A model generated the notes under the pieces. The model ran no database searches, was not told where the DNA came from, and was given only the letters and a program-made list of their open reading frames with translations. From Methylophaga sp. (GTDB lineage: Bacteria > Pseudomonadota > Gammaproteobacteria > Nitrosococcales > Methylophagaceae), in the NCBI GenBank assembly GCA_002696735.1, contig NZSL01000007.1, forward strand, positions 383,175 through 447,174: DNA of 64,000 bases. The letters are read 5' to 3'. A program made the translations under genes and the position numbers. Shown here one piece after another: positions 1-8,389 of this stretch (position 1 is its first letter; each line of letters opens with the position of its first letter).

Positions 1-1771
1 TGATTAAAGACAGCATGACTTGGATGAAGAGACTTTGTCCGGCATCCCAACGATTAAAACTGTCTTTTTCATTGGCCATCAAAAACGCAAGTTCTTCATT
101 ATCACGCTCAATCAGTAATTTAACTGGCGCGGAAAAGCCACGAAGTAAAGAGACAATCGGCTTGTTATCTACCCCGATAAAACGGAATACTTGCTCTGCT
201 TCGCTTAGTTCAAGTACGCGGGTGTCGTTATCATAGGGTTGAGCTTCATCAATCAATTGTAAAGGCAAACTATTACCTGCAGCATCCAGTAACCCCATTG
301 CAACTGGAATTAAAAATGGTTGTTTTTCGGTCTGTCCCGGTGTGGCTGGGCAAGATTGCTGCAAGGTTAAGGTCAATATTTTCTTTGTTGCATCATATTG
401 ATGAGTGGCTGTAATAACCGGTGTTCCGGCCTGGGAATACCAACGTTTGAACTGGGTTAAATCAATACGGTTGGCATCTTCAATAGCTTTAACAAAATCG
501 TCCGTGGTCACTGCCTGACCATCATGGCGGTCAAAATATAAATCAGTGCCTTTACGGAACCCCTCTTCGCCAACCAGGGTTTTGATCATGCGTACAACTT
601 CCGCACCTTTCTCGTAAATGGTCACGGTATAAAAGTTACTGATTTCGATATAGCTATCGGGTCTGATAGGATGCGCCATCGGACCGGCATCTTCAGCAAA
701 TTGCAAACTGCGTAACTGATCAACATCATCAATTCGTTGCACCGCGGCAGAATTCAAATCCGCACTGAAAGATTGATCCCGCATCACGGTAAAGCCTTCT
801 TTAAGGCTTAACTGGAACCAGTCACGACAAGTCACCCGATTACCGGACCAGTTATGGAAGTACTCGTGGCCGACAATGCTTTGTATGGTGTAAAAGTCGT
901 TATCCGTAGCCGTTTTAGGACTGGCCAAAACGCAGGCAGCATTAAAGATGTTCAGCCCTTTGTTTTCCATCGCCCCCATATTGAAATCATTAACCGCAAC
1001 AATCATGAAGACATCTAAATCGTACTCACGGCCATAAGTCTCCTCATCCCAGCGCATGGATTGCTTTAAAGACACCAGTGCATGATCACATTTATCGTGA
1101 TTTTCTTTATCGACATAGATCTGCAAGGTCACGTCACGTCCGCTTAAGGTCGTAAAGCTGTCCTGTTGCATATAGAGATCACCGGCAACTAAAGCAAACA
1201 AATAACAGGGTTTAGGATGTGGATCATGCCAGCGAACCCAATGCCGTCCATCCGCTAATTCACCCTGCTCTTGCAAGTTACCGTTTGATAAGAGAATTGG
1301 CCATTTCTGTTTCTCAGCCGTGATGGTCACGCTAAATACGGCCATCACATCAGGGCGATCCGGATAATAGGTGATGCGTCGAAAGCCCTCTGCCTCACAT
1401 TGAGTGCAAACCAACGCGCCTGAATGATATAAGCCTTCGAGCGCGGTATTTTGATCTGGATAAATCTCGGTGACGATTTCCAGCTGAAACTTTTCCGGTA
1501 ATGTCGGCAACACCAGCTGAGTATTGGAGCGTTGAAATTCTGCGGCAGTTAATGTCCGTCCATCAAGTTTGATACTTATTAACTCTAAATGCTCGCCATT
1601 TAATACACAGGCTTCACCTGGCCCTTTTGGATTACGCCGCATGTTCAGAATACTGGTCACACGAGTCGTTGAAGCGTCCAGATCAAAATGCAAATCAACG
1701 TTGTCGACCAGATAAGACGGGACGGTGTAATCCGCGAGACGAATCGTTTTAGGGGACGCAGGTGCGTTCAT
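1..1771 (-). CDS. pepN: Aminopeptidase N, 5' part (C-terminus cut by window edge)
   Basis: This M1-family zinc aminopeptidase releases N-terminal residues from peptides in the cytoplasm. About 590 codons are visible, out of roughly 870-880 usual for the proteobacterial enzyme; the rest lies beyond base 1. The translation begins MNAPASPKTIRLADY and carries the GAMEN exopeptidase motif followed by the zinc motif HEYFHNW at about residues 302-308, where E. coli PepN has its HExxH. No frameshift or stop is seen. It lies 4 nt downstream of the NIF3-like gene on the same strand, so the two are probably co-transcribed with the WD40 lipoprotein further upstream. Confidence 0.96.
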   Translation of the reverse strand, partial: MNAPASPKTIRLADYTVPSYLVDNVDLHFDLDASTTRVTSILNMRRNPKGPGEACVLNGEHLELISIKLDGRTLTAAEFQRSNTQLVLPTLPEKFQLEIVTEIYPDQNTALEGLYHSGALVCTQCEAEGFRRITYYPDRPDVMAVFSVTITAEKQKWPILLSNGNLQEQGELADGRHWVRWHDPHPKPCYLFALVAGDLYMQQDSFTTLSGRDVTLQIYVDKENHDKCDHALVSLKQSMRWDEETYGREYDLDVFMIVAVNDFNMGAMENKGLNIFNAACVLASPKTATDNDFYTIQSIVGHEYFHNWSGNRVTCRDWFQLSLKEGFTVMRDQSFSADLNSAAVQRIDDVDQLRSLQFAEDAGPMAHPIRPDSYIEISNFYTVTIYEKGAEVVRMIKTLVGEEGFRKGTDLYFDRHDGQAVTTDDFVKAIEDANRIDLTQFKRWYSQAGTPVITATHQYDATKKILTLTLQQSCPATPGQTEKQPFLIPVAMGLLDAAGNSLPLQLIDEAQPYDNDTRVLELSEAEQVFRFIGVDNKPIVSLLRGFSAPVKLLIERDNEELAFLMANEKDSFNRWDAGQSLFIQVMLSLI

Positions 1772-1775
1772 TAAA

Positions 1776-2093
1776 TTAAAAATCCTCTTGATTAACTGGC
1801 CAGTACTGATAAGCAGGCTCTTCATATGGATGTGCGAGTTTCAACGCTGAGACAACAGCTTTGATAGTCTCGTTCGAGCAAATCGTTTCAACTCGATATT
1901 CGTTTACTTGTTCCAGTTTTCCGTTTTCACCAATAAATGGCTGGCTGTCTTCTAAAGGTCGGAACTGGCCCATACCTTGTGTTTCCCAACTGCAGCAGTC
2001 ATAACCATCAAAATGTCCTGCTCCGGCATTAAAAATGGCTTCTTTAACCAATTCTTTATGGGTTTCAGGAACAAAAAACACAAGTTTGTACAT
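1776..2093 (-). CDS. NIF3/YqfO C-terminal-like (CutA/PII-fold) small protein
   Basis: A 105-residue cytoplasmic protein resembling the free-standing version of the PII/CutA-like insert domain of NIF3/YqfO proteins. The beginning MYKLVFFVPE, the GxGHFxxYDCCSW stretch and the terminal AHPYEEPAYQYW are typical of that family. I chose the ATG at 2093 because GGAGG sits 8 nt upstream; an upstream in-frame start at 2114 would overlap the previous gene and has no such site. The role of the family is poorly defined. It is sandwiched between the WD40 lipoprotein gene and pepN with almost no spacing. Confidence 0.85.
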   Translation of the reverse strand: MYKLVFFVPETHKELVKEAIFNAGAGHFDGYDCCSWETQGMGQFRPLEDSQPFIGENGKLEQVNEYRVETICSNETIKAVVSALKLAHPYEEPAYQYWPVNQEDF

Positions 2094-2098
2094 GAGGT

Positions 2099-3136
2099 TT
2101 ACCTCCACTGCCATTGCTGGGCTTCACCGGTCCCAGCAATACTCAATACAGCGCTTGCATTGGCATTAAACGCTACAGCCTGTATGACCATTCCAGGATT
2201 AAGTGGATTCTGTCTGGTCACTTTCCAGCAACGTAATTTGTCACCTTGGGGTAATTGCCAGACGCAAATTCGTTCTGCCGCGTGCCCGGTTACCAGTAAC
2301 ATGCCATCTTCTGAAAAATTAACGGCCGTTGTGGTCGTATTAAAAACCGGGAATTCTGGAACTGGCAACGATTTTGGCCAGGCGGAACTGCGTAGCTGAG
2401 ATTGCAGACTGCCATCCGCCAATGACCAAAGATAAGCATGGTCATTATCCGCTGCGGTAAATGCAAAACGATTTTGTGGATCAAATTTCACCAGAGTCAC
2501 AGTATTACCATGCACCCAGTTCTGTAACTGCTCCCCACTCTGCAGATCCCATAACCGAGCAGTCCGATCATCACCGCCAGTTAAAGCCATTTTACCATCC
2601 GGTGAAATAGCCACGGTATTAATAGGATGCTTCACCGGCGAATCGACTGCAGTACCATCGTGTTCAAATACATGAAGAACCCGGTTGGCGTTAATATCAA
2701 AATAAACTGCTGTGCTATCTGCCAGTGCTAATAGCAAAAACTGGCCATCAGGCGAAATATCTAGTGCTTTCACGCGCAATGGAAATGTCAGTCTGTTTTC
2801 TGGCATTCCGTTATCCGTGTTCCATAACATCACCGTATCAAGTTCTACGGTAGCGGCAATCGGACTGGATTTAGCTAATGCCACGGTAGTGCTGCGAACC
2901 GTTTCCTTCTGCTCACTTTGCCAGCTGTATTTCACCTGATTGTTTTGCAGGTCCCATAGTCTGGCGGCGGCATCGACATCGGCTGATAGCAAAAATTTTC
3001 CATCTGCTGAAAAGGTAGCGGCATAGCTACCCTCACTATGCTGCCACTGATAAATTTGTTGCGGACGATCTTCACAACCAACCAGCAATAACAGCAACCC
3101 TGGTAAAACGAATCTGCTGATATTGCGCACAGTCAT
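2099..3136 (-). CDS. WD40-repeat lipoprotein
   Basis: A 345-residue protein with an N-terminal hydrophobic segment ending in a lipobox-like LLVGC (Cys about residue 21), so it is probably exported and lipid-anchored. The remainder is WD40-type beta-propeller: recurrent blades with SPDGK turns and xRLWDL/AYLWSL/ICVWQL strand ends, at least six of which can be recognised. WD40 propellers usually serve as protein-binding scaffolds; the partner here is unknown. It follows dcd by 8 nt and precedes the NIF3-like gene by a few bases, suggesting one operon from dcd to pepN. Confidence 0.85.
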   Translation of the reverse strand: MTVRNISRFVLPGLLLLLVGCEDRPQQIYQWQHSEGSYAATFSADGKFLLSADVDAAARLWDLQNNQVKYSWQSEQKETVRSTTVALAKSSPIAATVELDTVMLWNTDNGMPENRLTFPLRVKALDISPDGQFLLLALADSTAVYFDINANRVLHVFEHDGTAVDSPVKHPINTVAISPDGKMALTGGDDRTARLWDLQSGEQLQNWVHGNTVTLVKFDPQNRFAFTAADNDHAYLWSLADGSLQSQLRSSAWPKSLPVPEFPVFNTTTTAVNFSEDGMLLVTGHAAERICVWQLPQGDKLRCWKVTRQNPLNPGMVIQAVAFNANASAVLSIAGTGEAQQWQWR

Positions 3137-3144
3137 AATCTCAA

Positions 3145-3711
3145 TCAGGATTTTGGTAAAGTCACGCCCTGCTGACCCTGGTATTTACCAGCCCTATCAG
3201 CATAAGAGGTCTCACAGACTTCATCAGATTCAAAAAACAACATTTGTGCTACACCTTCGTGAGCATAAATTTTGGCAGGTAATGGCGTGGTATTGGAGAA
3301 CTCCAGGGTGACCTGGCCTTCCCATTCTGGTTCCAATGGTGTGACATTAACAATAATGCCGCATCTCGCATAGGTAGATTTTCCCAGACAAATAGTCAAA
3401 ACATTGCGTGGAATTTTAAATGACTCAATAGTACGAGCCAAAGCAAACGAATTTGGCGGAATGATGCAGACATCAGAATTGATATCAACAAAACTACTGG
3501 CATCAAAGTTTTTTGGATCAACAATCGCCGAATTGATATTGGTAAAAATTTTAAACTCAGTTGAACAACGTACATCGTAACCGTAACTGGACGTGCCGTA
3601 GGAAATAATACGTTGTCCTTCTTGTTCACGAACCTGTCCTGGTTCAAAAGGCGAAATCATACCTTGCTGTTCGGCCATACGCCGGATCCATTTATCTGAT
3701 TTTATGCTCAT
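3145..3711 (-). CDS. dcd: dCTP deaminase
   Basis: Deaminates dCTP to dUTP, the main route to dTMP in many Gram-negative bacteria. The product has 188 residues (E. coli Dcd has 193). It opens [13 protein letters not shown] and contains the conserved core with the catalytic glutamate in [20 protein letters not shown] and the trimer-forming VAQMLFFE strand, ending in a GKYQGQQG nucleotide-closing loop. It follows apbC on the same strand with a 40-nt gap, a common dcd neighbour in gammaproteobacteria. Confidence 0.96.
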   Translation of the reverse strand: MSIKSDKWIRRMAEQQGMISPFEPGQVREQEGQRIISYGTSSYGYDVRCSTEFKIFTNINSAIVDPKNFDASSFVDINSDVCIIPPNSFALARTIESFKIPRNVLTICLGKSTYARCGIIVNVTPLEPEWEGQVTLEFSNTTPLPAKIYAHEGVAQMLFFESDEVCETSYADRAGKYQGQQGVTLPKS

Positions 3712-3751
3712 AATCCGTCAATTTGCTCAAAAGATGTTGATGATAGCTTGA

Positions 3752-4834
3752 TTAGTCGTTCTTGATAACTATATTCGGGAATGCTGCGGAATAATTTTTG
3801 CCCTGCATTGCCAGGTTGGCGGCGATTCGGCGAGCTATCACACGATAGGCTAAAGCGATATCTCCATCTGGATCTTTGACTACCGTCGGCTGACCATTAT
3901 CAGCATCTTCGCGGATATGAATATCCAGTGGCAAACTGCCAAGCATATTCACACCATATTGATCAGCCATTGATTGTCCACCGCCGGCACCAAAAATATG
4001 CTCTTCATGACCACACTGGCTGCAGATATGGGTACTCATATTTTCCACTACGCCGAGTACTGGTACTTTTACTTTTTCAAACATTTTCAATGCTTTGCGA
4101 GCATCCAGTAAGGAAATATCCTGTGGCGTAGTGACGATGACTGCACCGCTGACCGGTACTTTCTGTGACAGGGTCAGCTGAATATCGCCGGTACCCGGTG
4201 GTAAATCAATCACCAGATAATCCAGCTCTTTCCAATTGGTATCGCCCAACATTTGCTGTAAAGCCTGCGTCACCATCGGGCCACGCCAGATCATTGGTTC
4301 TTCTTCATCGATTAAAAAACCAATCGACATGCTTTGGATACCATAGCTTTCAATTGGTTCGATTGATTTGCCATCAACTGATTCAGGACGTTGAGTGGTG
4401 CCGAGCATACGCGGTTGACTTGGACCATAAATATCAGCATCCAGAATACCCACGGTGGCGCCTTCCGCTGCCAGAGCCAATGCCAGATTAACTGACGTGG
4501 TAGATTTACCTACCCCACCTTTACCTGAGGCCACGGCAATAATATTTTTTACATTTTCCAGCGCTGGCACACCCTGCTGTACTTTATGTTTTACAATTTT
4601 AGTTGTGATATTGACGCTTACATTCGCTGCGCCTTCCGCTTCAATCAATTGTTTTAGGTTTTGTGCCAGTTCTGCAGCATAGCCTTTGACCGGATACCCC
4701 AAAGTCACATCGACCTGTGTCTGATTATCGTCCTGCGATACTTTGACCGTGGCGCGGGTGTCGCCCAGTGTTATCAGTGTTGATGGATCCTGATAATTTT
4801 TGACGATTTCCTCAATTTGCGCGGGGCTAGTCAT
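3752..4834 (-). CDS. apbC: Iron-sulfur cluster carrier protein ApbC/Mrp
   Basis: A P-loop ATPase that carries Fe-S clusters to apoproteins in the cytosol. The 360-residue product has an N-terminal MIP18/DUF59-like domain (about residues 5-80), the deviant Walker A GKGGVGKS at 104-111, and the cluster-binding Cys pair CSQC around residues 270-275 followed by HEEHIFG. AGGAG upstream of the ATG at 4834 supports the start. The usual metG neighbour is absent; a terminator of the preceding nitrilase gene lies upstream, so transcription probably starts between 4835 and 4940. Confidence 0.95.
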   Translation of the reverse strand: MTSPAQIEEIVKNYQDPSTLITLGDTRATVKVSQDDNQTQVDVTLGYPVKGYAAELAQNLKQLIEAEGAANVSVNITTKIVKHKVQQGVPALENVKNIIAVASGKGGVGKSTTSVNLALALAAEGATVGILDADIYGPSQPRMLGTTQRPESVDGKSIEPIESYGIQSMSIGFLIDEEEPMIWRGPMVTQALQQMLGDTNWKELDYLVIDLPPGTGDIQLTLSQKVPVSGAVIVTTPQDISLLDARKALKMFEKVKVPVLGVVENMSTHICSQCGHEEHIFGAGGGQSMADQYGVNMLGSLPLDIHIREDADNGQPTVVKDPDGDIALAYRVIARRIAANLAMQGKNYSAAFPNIVIKND

Positions 4835-4941
4835 GCACGACTCCTGTAAATTTCAAAGCTAAATTAAACTCAATATTTTATACCCTGCTAAAACTGGCTG
4901 CATCCACACTGCTTGCAGGGCTATTGGCGGATACAAAGAAA

Positions 4942-4965
4942 AACACCGCTATAACAGCGGTGTTT
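4942..4965 (-). terminator. Rho-independent terminator of the nitrilase-family gene
   Basis: AACACCGCT and AGCGGTGTT form a 9-bp stem with a short loop immediately downstream of the nitrilase stop codon at 4973. Read on the minus strand it is followed by TTTTTCTTTG. Confidence 0.8.
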
Positions 4966-4972
4966 AAAGTGT

Positions 4973-5857
4973 TTAGCGAGTTTGCTCAGGTCCAGTTAAT
5001 GTGTGTTGTAAAGGCCAATCTCGGTAATTAAAGACCTGACCTTCCTCCCGAACGCGGGCAATTTCAGTCAAATCCAGATCAGCACAGACCCAACCAGGCT
5101 TGTCAGCTACGCCTTCAATCAAGATACCGTTATCGGTAAATCCATAATCCACCGGGGTATAAATGCTGGCACGCCCGGTATTCACATCAACAGCTTCTGA
5201 CCAGCGAGCTTCACCAAATGTAGGAGATTGCACAACATAACATTGATTTTCCAAAGCCCGTGCCTGACAGCCAATCCGCACCCGATGGAAACCAGCCTGC
5301 GTATCGGTACAACTTGGGGCCAATATCAAATCGGCGCCAGCCTTAACCTGCTGATAGGTAATCAATGGAAATTCAATGTCATAGCAAATACTGACCCCAA
5401 TACGCCCGACATCGGTATCCAGCACTTTAATCTGTTGGCCTGGATGAATTAACCATTGCTCATTTTCGAATCGGGTCATGATCAATTTATCCTGGAAACC
5501 AATCAGCCCATCCGGTCCATAGAGATTGGCACGATTACGGAATGTGCCGTCTTCCTGCAGAACCGGAAATGTGCTGGCCAGCATCATCACATCGTATTGT
5601 TTACAAAGTTGATGATGCAAATCCTGCCAGTCCGCATAGACATCCTGCATTGAATGTAATTGCTTACCAAGATCGGTATAGATGGCTTCACCAAAGAGTG
5701 AGGCCAGTTCCATACTGCCATATTCGGGAAACACCAGTAGTTTGGCTTTCTCTTCAACGGCTTCGGCTACCCACTGCGTCAATTTATCAGTGAATTGCGA
5801 CCAGTCTTTGAAAAAACCAATATCGTACTGTGCTGCAGCGACTTTTACTTTGCTCAT
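4973..5857 (-). CDS. Carbon-nitrogen hydrolase (nitrilase superfamily amidase)
   Basis: A 294-residue nitrilase-fold hydrolase that should cleave an amide or nitrile C-N bond. The catalytic triad is visible: Glu45 (FPEYGSME), Lys124 (FQDKLIMTRF) and Cys158 (GVSICYDIEFP). The substrate cannot be read from the sequence. In many bacteria a GNAT domain and this type of amidase are fused or adjacent, and a GNAT gene lies just upstream here on the same strand. The nearby polyamine genes make an N-carbamoyl or acylated amine substrate thinkable, but the two-step AguA/AguB route is not needed because speB is present. An efficient terminator follows. Confidence 0.85.
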   Translation of the reverse strand: MSKVKVAAAQYDIGFFKDWSQFTDKLTQWVAEAVEEKAKLLVFPEYGSMELASLFGEAIYTDLGKQLHSMQDVYADWQDLHHQLCKQYDVMMLASTFPVLQEDGTFRNRANLYGPDGLIGFQDKLIMTRFENEQWLIHPGQQIKVLDTDVGRIGVSICYDIEFPLITYQQVKAGADLILAPSCTDTQAGFHRVRIGCQARALENQCYVVQSPTFGEARWSEAVDVNTGRASIYTPVDYGFTDNGILIEGVADKPGWVCADLDLTEIARVREEGQVFNYRDWPLQHTLTGPEQTR

Positions 5858-5993
5858 TTACATCAAACTCGGGAAATCGTTAGCGAGACATATAAGATTG
5901 GGCTTTTTAGCCTTACTTCAATGCCAGATAATATATTTTTAACGGCTTATTAATGTCTTTAATAACAAGCTGTTGATATACAAACAAAATTAC

Positions 5994-6042
5994 TAGAGTC
6001 TATCGTTCTTTCAGAAGCATTATTAATGTTCAACAGACTCTA
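5994..6042. repeat. Short palindromic element (MITE-like remnant, copy 1)
   Basis: TAGAGTCT at 5994-6001 is mirrored by AGACTCTA at 6035-6042 around a 33-nt centre containing CTTTCAGA and TTCAACAGAC. The second copy at 44784-44832 shares the same length, the CTTTCAGA stretch and the CAACAGAC end. The termini look like those of IS-derived miniature elements. The stop codon of the GNAT gene (6040-6042) lies inside this element. Confidence 0.5.
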
Positions 6043-6627
6043 AAGTTTTTTCATCCAGAAAGTCATCGGCTTAGGTGACTCATGCTCTTCATCCAGTTCT
6101 TTCCAGCTGAATGTCGTGTTGAGTTCAGGATGCTTTTCATAGCCGCGTTTACGCCAGAAGTTGTCAAGAGGCTTATAACCTGAGGGTCGGCGTGGATGGT
6201 CTTCTGGGCGCTGTACTCCACAAAAACAGCTGAATTCATATCCGCCCAGTTCTTGTGCATGTTGCTCACGATGTTCAAAAAACGCTACGCCGGCACCTTT
6301 GCCACGGTATTGTGACAACAAGACCGATTCACCACAATAAAATACGCTATCAACATCAATACCCGCTTTGATAAACGGCGCTTTAACTTCATCAGTTTCA
6401 TATCTCAGCGGAATACCCGTCGATGCACCAACGACCTTATCGCCATCAAAAGCTAAAACAATCACGCTGTCAGGCGCTTCGATATAGGTTTGCAGATAGC
6501 GAGCTTCGTAATCCGGATCACCATCATAGAGATAGGGAAAGTCACGGAAAACCTCAATGCGTAATCTGGCAAGTTCCGGGATAAATTGATTCAGTGCTTC
6601 GCCTGATAAGCGTTTCAATTCCAGCAT
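6040..6627 (-). CDS. GNAT-family N-acetyltransferase
   Basis: A 195-residue protein starting MLELKRLSGEALNQF, with GNAT hallmarks: an N-terminal FIPELARLRIEVFRDFPYLY, a central strand DSVIVLAFDGDKVVGAS, and an acetyl-CoA pyrophosphate loop region LLSQYRGKGAGVAFF. It should transfer an acetyl group from acetyl-CoA to a small amine. I prefer the ATG at 6627 (GTGAGATAACT in front) over an upstream in-frame start at 6687, which would add a non-homologous hydrophobic stretch. It lies between the NTF2-like gene and the nitrilase-family gene, all on the minus strand, and ends inside a small palindromic repeat. Confidence 0.82.
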   Translation of the reverse strand: MLELKRLSGEALNQFIPELARLRIEVFRDFPYLYDGDPDYEARYLQTYIEAPDSVIVLAFDGDKVVGASTGIPLRYETDEVKAPFIKAGIDVDSVFYCGESVLLSQYRGKGAGVAFFEHREQHAQELGGYEFSCFCGVQRPEDHPRRPSGYKPLDNFWRKRGYEKHPELNTTFSWKELDEEHESPKPMTFWMKKL

Positions 6628-6713
6628 AGTTATCTCACTTAGTGCAATGGAAAGGCAACCATAAAAAAGCCAAGCTGGATAGAACATCCCAGCCTGGCTG
6701 ATTGGCCTGCAGT

Positions 6714-7121
6714 TTAACCGACGACTTGTTTAACCCAGTCTTCCAGGTTGTAGTAGTTAGTGATGCGAGCCACTTTGCCATCACGAATCACAAAAAACGC
6801 ACCAGCAGGCAGATTGTATTTCTGGCCGTTAGCTTCTGGCAAACCTTCATCGGTGCTCAGATATTCGCCTAGTACGGTGAATTCAACAGCAGCACGATCG
6901 CCCGCTTCATTAGTGGTGATGGAAATATCCACGATTTGTTCTTTGTAATGGGCATTCATGCGATCCATAAATGCAGAGAATTTTTCTTTACCAATTTCGC
7001 GTCCGGCCTGGTTAACATCATGAATAACGTCATCAGTCAGCATATTCAAAAATGCATCCATATCCTGACGGTTGAATGCATCGTAGTAGTTTTGCAGCAA
7101 TGTGATTGTAGCTTGGCTCAT
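6714..7121 (-). CDS. NTF2-like / SnoaL-type protein
   Basis: A 135-residue cystatin-like alpha+beta cone protein of the nuclear transport factor 2/ketosteroid isomerase superfamily. The start TITLLQNYYDAFNRQDMDAF, the DDVIHDVNQAG strand and the GAFFVIRDGKVARITNYYN end are typical. Such proteins can be isomerases, hydratases or simply ligand carriers; the catalytic chemistry is not deducible here. It is the first gene of a presumptive NTF2-GNAT-nitrilase unit and is separated from speB by a composite repeat. Confidence 0.75.
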   Translation of the reverse strand: MSQATITLLQNYYDAFNRQDMDAFLNMLTDDVIHDVNQAGREIGKEKFSAFMDRMNAHYKEQIVDISITTNEAGDRAAVEFTVLGEYLSTDEGLPEANGQKYNLPAGAFFVIRDGKVARITNYYNLEDWVKQVVG

Positions 7122-7196
7122 GTCGCAGACCCCAGAGAGTAAAAAAACCGCGAATTTTAACGTGTAAACGCTTCAAAGAAAAGCAAAAACTGCTAA

Positions 7197-7488
7197 TTAA
7201 CCACAGAGACACGGAGGGCACGGAGATTTTAAAGTTATCCGCAGATTACGCAGATTTTCGCAGATTATTTTTGTCGGGTTACGCTGCGCTAACTCGACCT
7301 AAGTTTTTTAACAATATTTAGGTCGGGTTGAATTTATGAAACCCGACAAAGCACAAATGCTTAGATGATGTTGGGTTTCGCACAATCAACACAACCTAGA
7401 GTCCTGTTAAAAATTATAAATCTGCGTCCATCTGCGTAATCTGCGGATCTATTTTTTGTCTCTGTGCCCTCCGTGTCTCTGTGGTTAA
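7197..7488. repeat. Composite nested palindromic repeat, copy A
   Basis: The stretch between speB and the NTF2-like gene is one large concentric inverted repeat. The outer arms are TTAACCACAGAGACACGGAG at 7197 and the matching GTGTCTCTGTGGTTAA ending at 7488. Inside lies a second pair (ATCCGCAGATTACGCAGATT / ATCTGCGTAATCTGCGGAT), and inside that a third set of arms built on CGGGTTACGC/GGTCGGGTT/AACCCGAC. Copy B (9602-9877) has the same architecture; copy C (18212-18490) is rearranged. No open reading frame of interest lies inside. The element ends 19 nt beyond the speB stop codon. Confidence 0.9.
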
Positions 7489-7507
7489 TTTTTTTAACCG
7501 CAAAAAA

Positions 7508-8389
7508 TCATTGACGACTACGAGCAGTGATCCCCATTAACTTGTAGGTTAGCATTGATGCAGCAAAGTCATATGCATGAAACCCTTCAATTGGTGCAAA
7601 CTCCATGACATCAAAACCAATAATTTCACGTTGTTTGGCAACCGATTCAAACAGATTCAATGTCTGGTACCAGCTAAGGCCACCCGGTACTGGTGTGCCT
7701 GTTGAAGGAAACACACTCGGATCCATACCATCAATATCCACCGTAAAAAACACTTTTTTCGGGAAATCATCGGGCAAGGTAATGCTGTTGATATTATTCG
7801 GCACCAATTCATCGGCATCCTGGTAATACACACCAAACTCCTCTCGCACCAGCATCTCTTCTTCACAAAATGCACGAATTCCCAGTTGGTATAACGGGAT
7901 ACCCATATCCACAGCACGTTTCATTACTGAGGCATGGCTCAAAATATCGCCTTCATAGGCATGACGCAGATCAGCGTGGGCATCAATCTGCACAATACCA
8001 AAATCTTCGATGCCGGCATCTTTTAACCCTTTAATGACGCCATATGTCACAGTATGTTCACCACCTAACACTACAGGAATTCCGCCATTTCGGATGATTT
8101 CAGCGGTGGCATTAGCAATGTTATCAATCACCTGTTGCGAGCTAACGCTGCAATCGACTGGCGGGCAAGTATAGATGCCCAAATCACATGGATTACTTTT
8201 GCCGTCCCATTTTTCCAGCTGCCAGGATGCATTCAAAATCGTTGAAGGCCCTTTATTGGTGCCGCCACCATAAGAGACCGTTTTTTCATACGGAACAGGC
8301 AAAACATGGAACATCGCCTGTTTTGGATCGGCCTGGTCAATCTCGGAGCCCAGGAAAATCGGAAATTCTTCGTTCAATTCGGTGTTCAT
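7508..8389 (-). CDS. speB: Agmatinase (ureohydrolase)
   Basis: Hydrolyses agmatine to putrescine and urea in the cytoplasm. The 293-residue product contains the binuclear manganese motifs of the arginase/agmatinase family: GGEHTVTYG, IDAHADLR and VDIDGMDPS, in the usual order and spacing. Its ATG overlaps the nspC stop (ATGA), showing tight translational coupling. With speA upstream it makes putrescine from arginine. Family members also include guanidinobutyrase and formimidoylglutamase, but the neighbourhood strongly favours agmatinase. Confidence 0.92.
   Translation of the reverse strand: MNTELNEEFPIFLGSEIDQADPKQAMFHVLPVPYEKTVSYGGGTNKGPSTILNASWQLEKWDGKSNPCDLGIYTCPPVDCSVSSQQVIDNIANATAEIIRNGGIPVVLGGEHTVTYGVIKGLKDAGIEDFGIVQIDAHADLRHAYEGDILSHASVMKRAVDMGIPLYQLGIRAFCEEEMLVREEFGVYYQDADELVPNNINSITLPDDFPKKVFFTVDIDGMDPSVFPSTGTPVPGGLSWYQTLNLFESVAKQREIIGFDVMEFAPIEGFHAYDFAASMLTYKLMGITARSRQ

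Noticed and set aside
15-236. Plus-strand 73-codon frame at the window start
   Set aside because: It is antisense to the well-conserved pepN coding frame and has no family resemblance.
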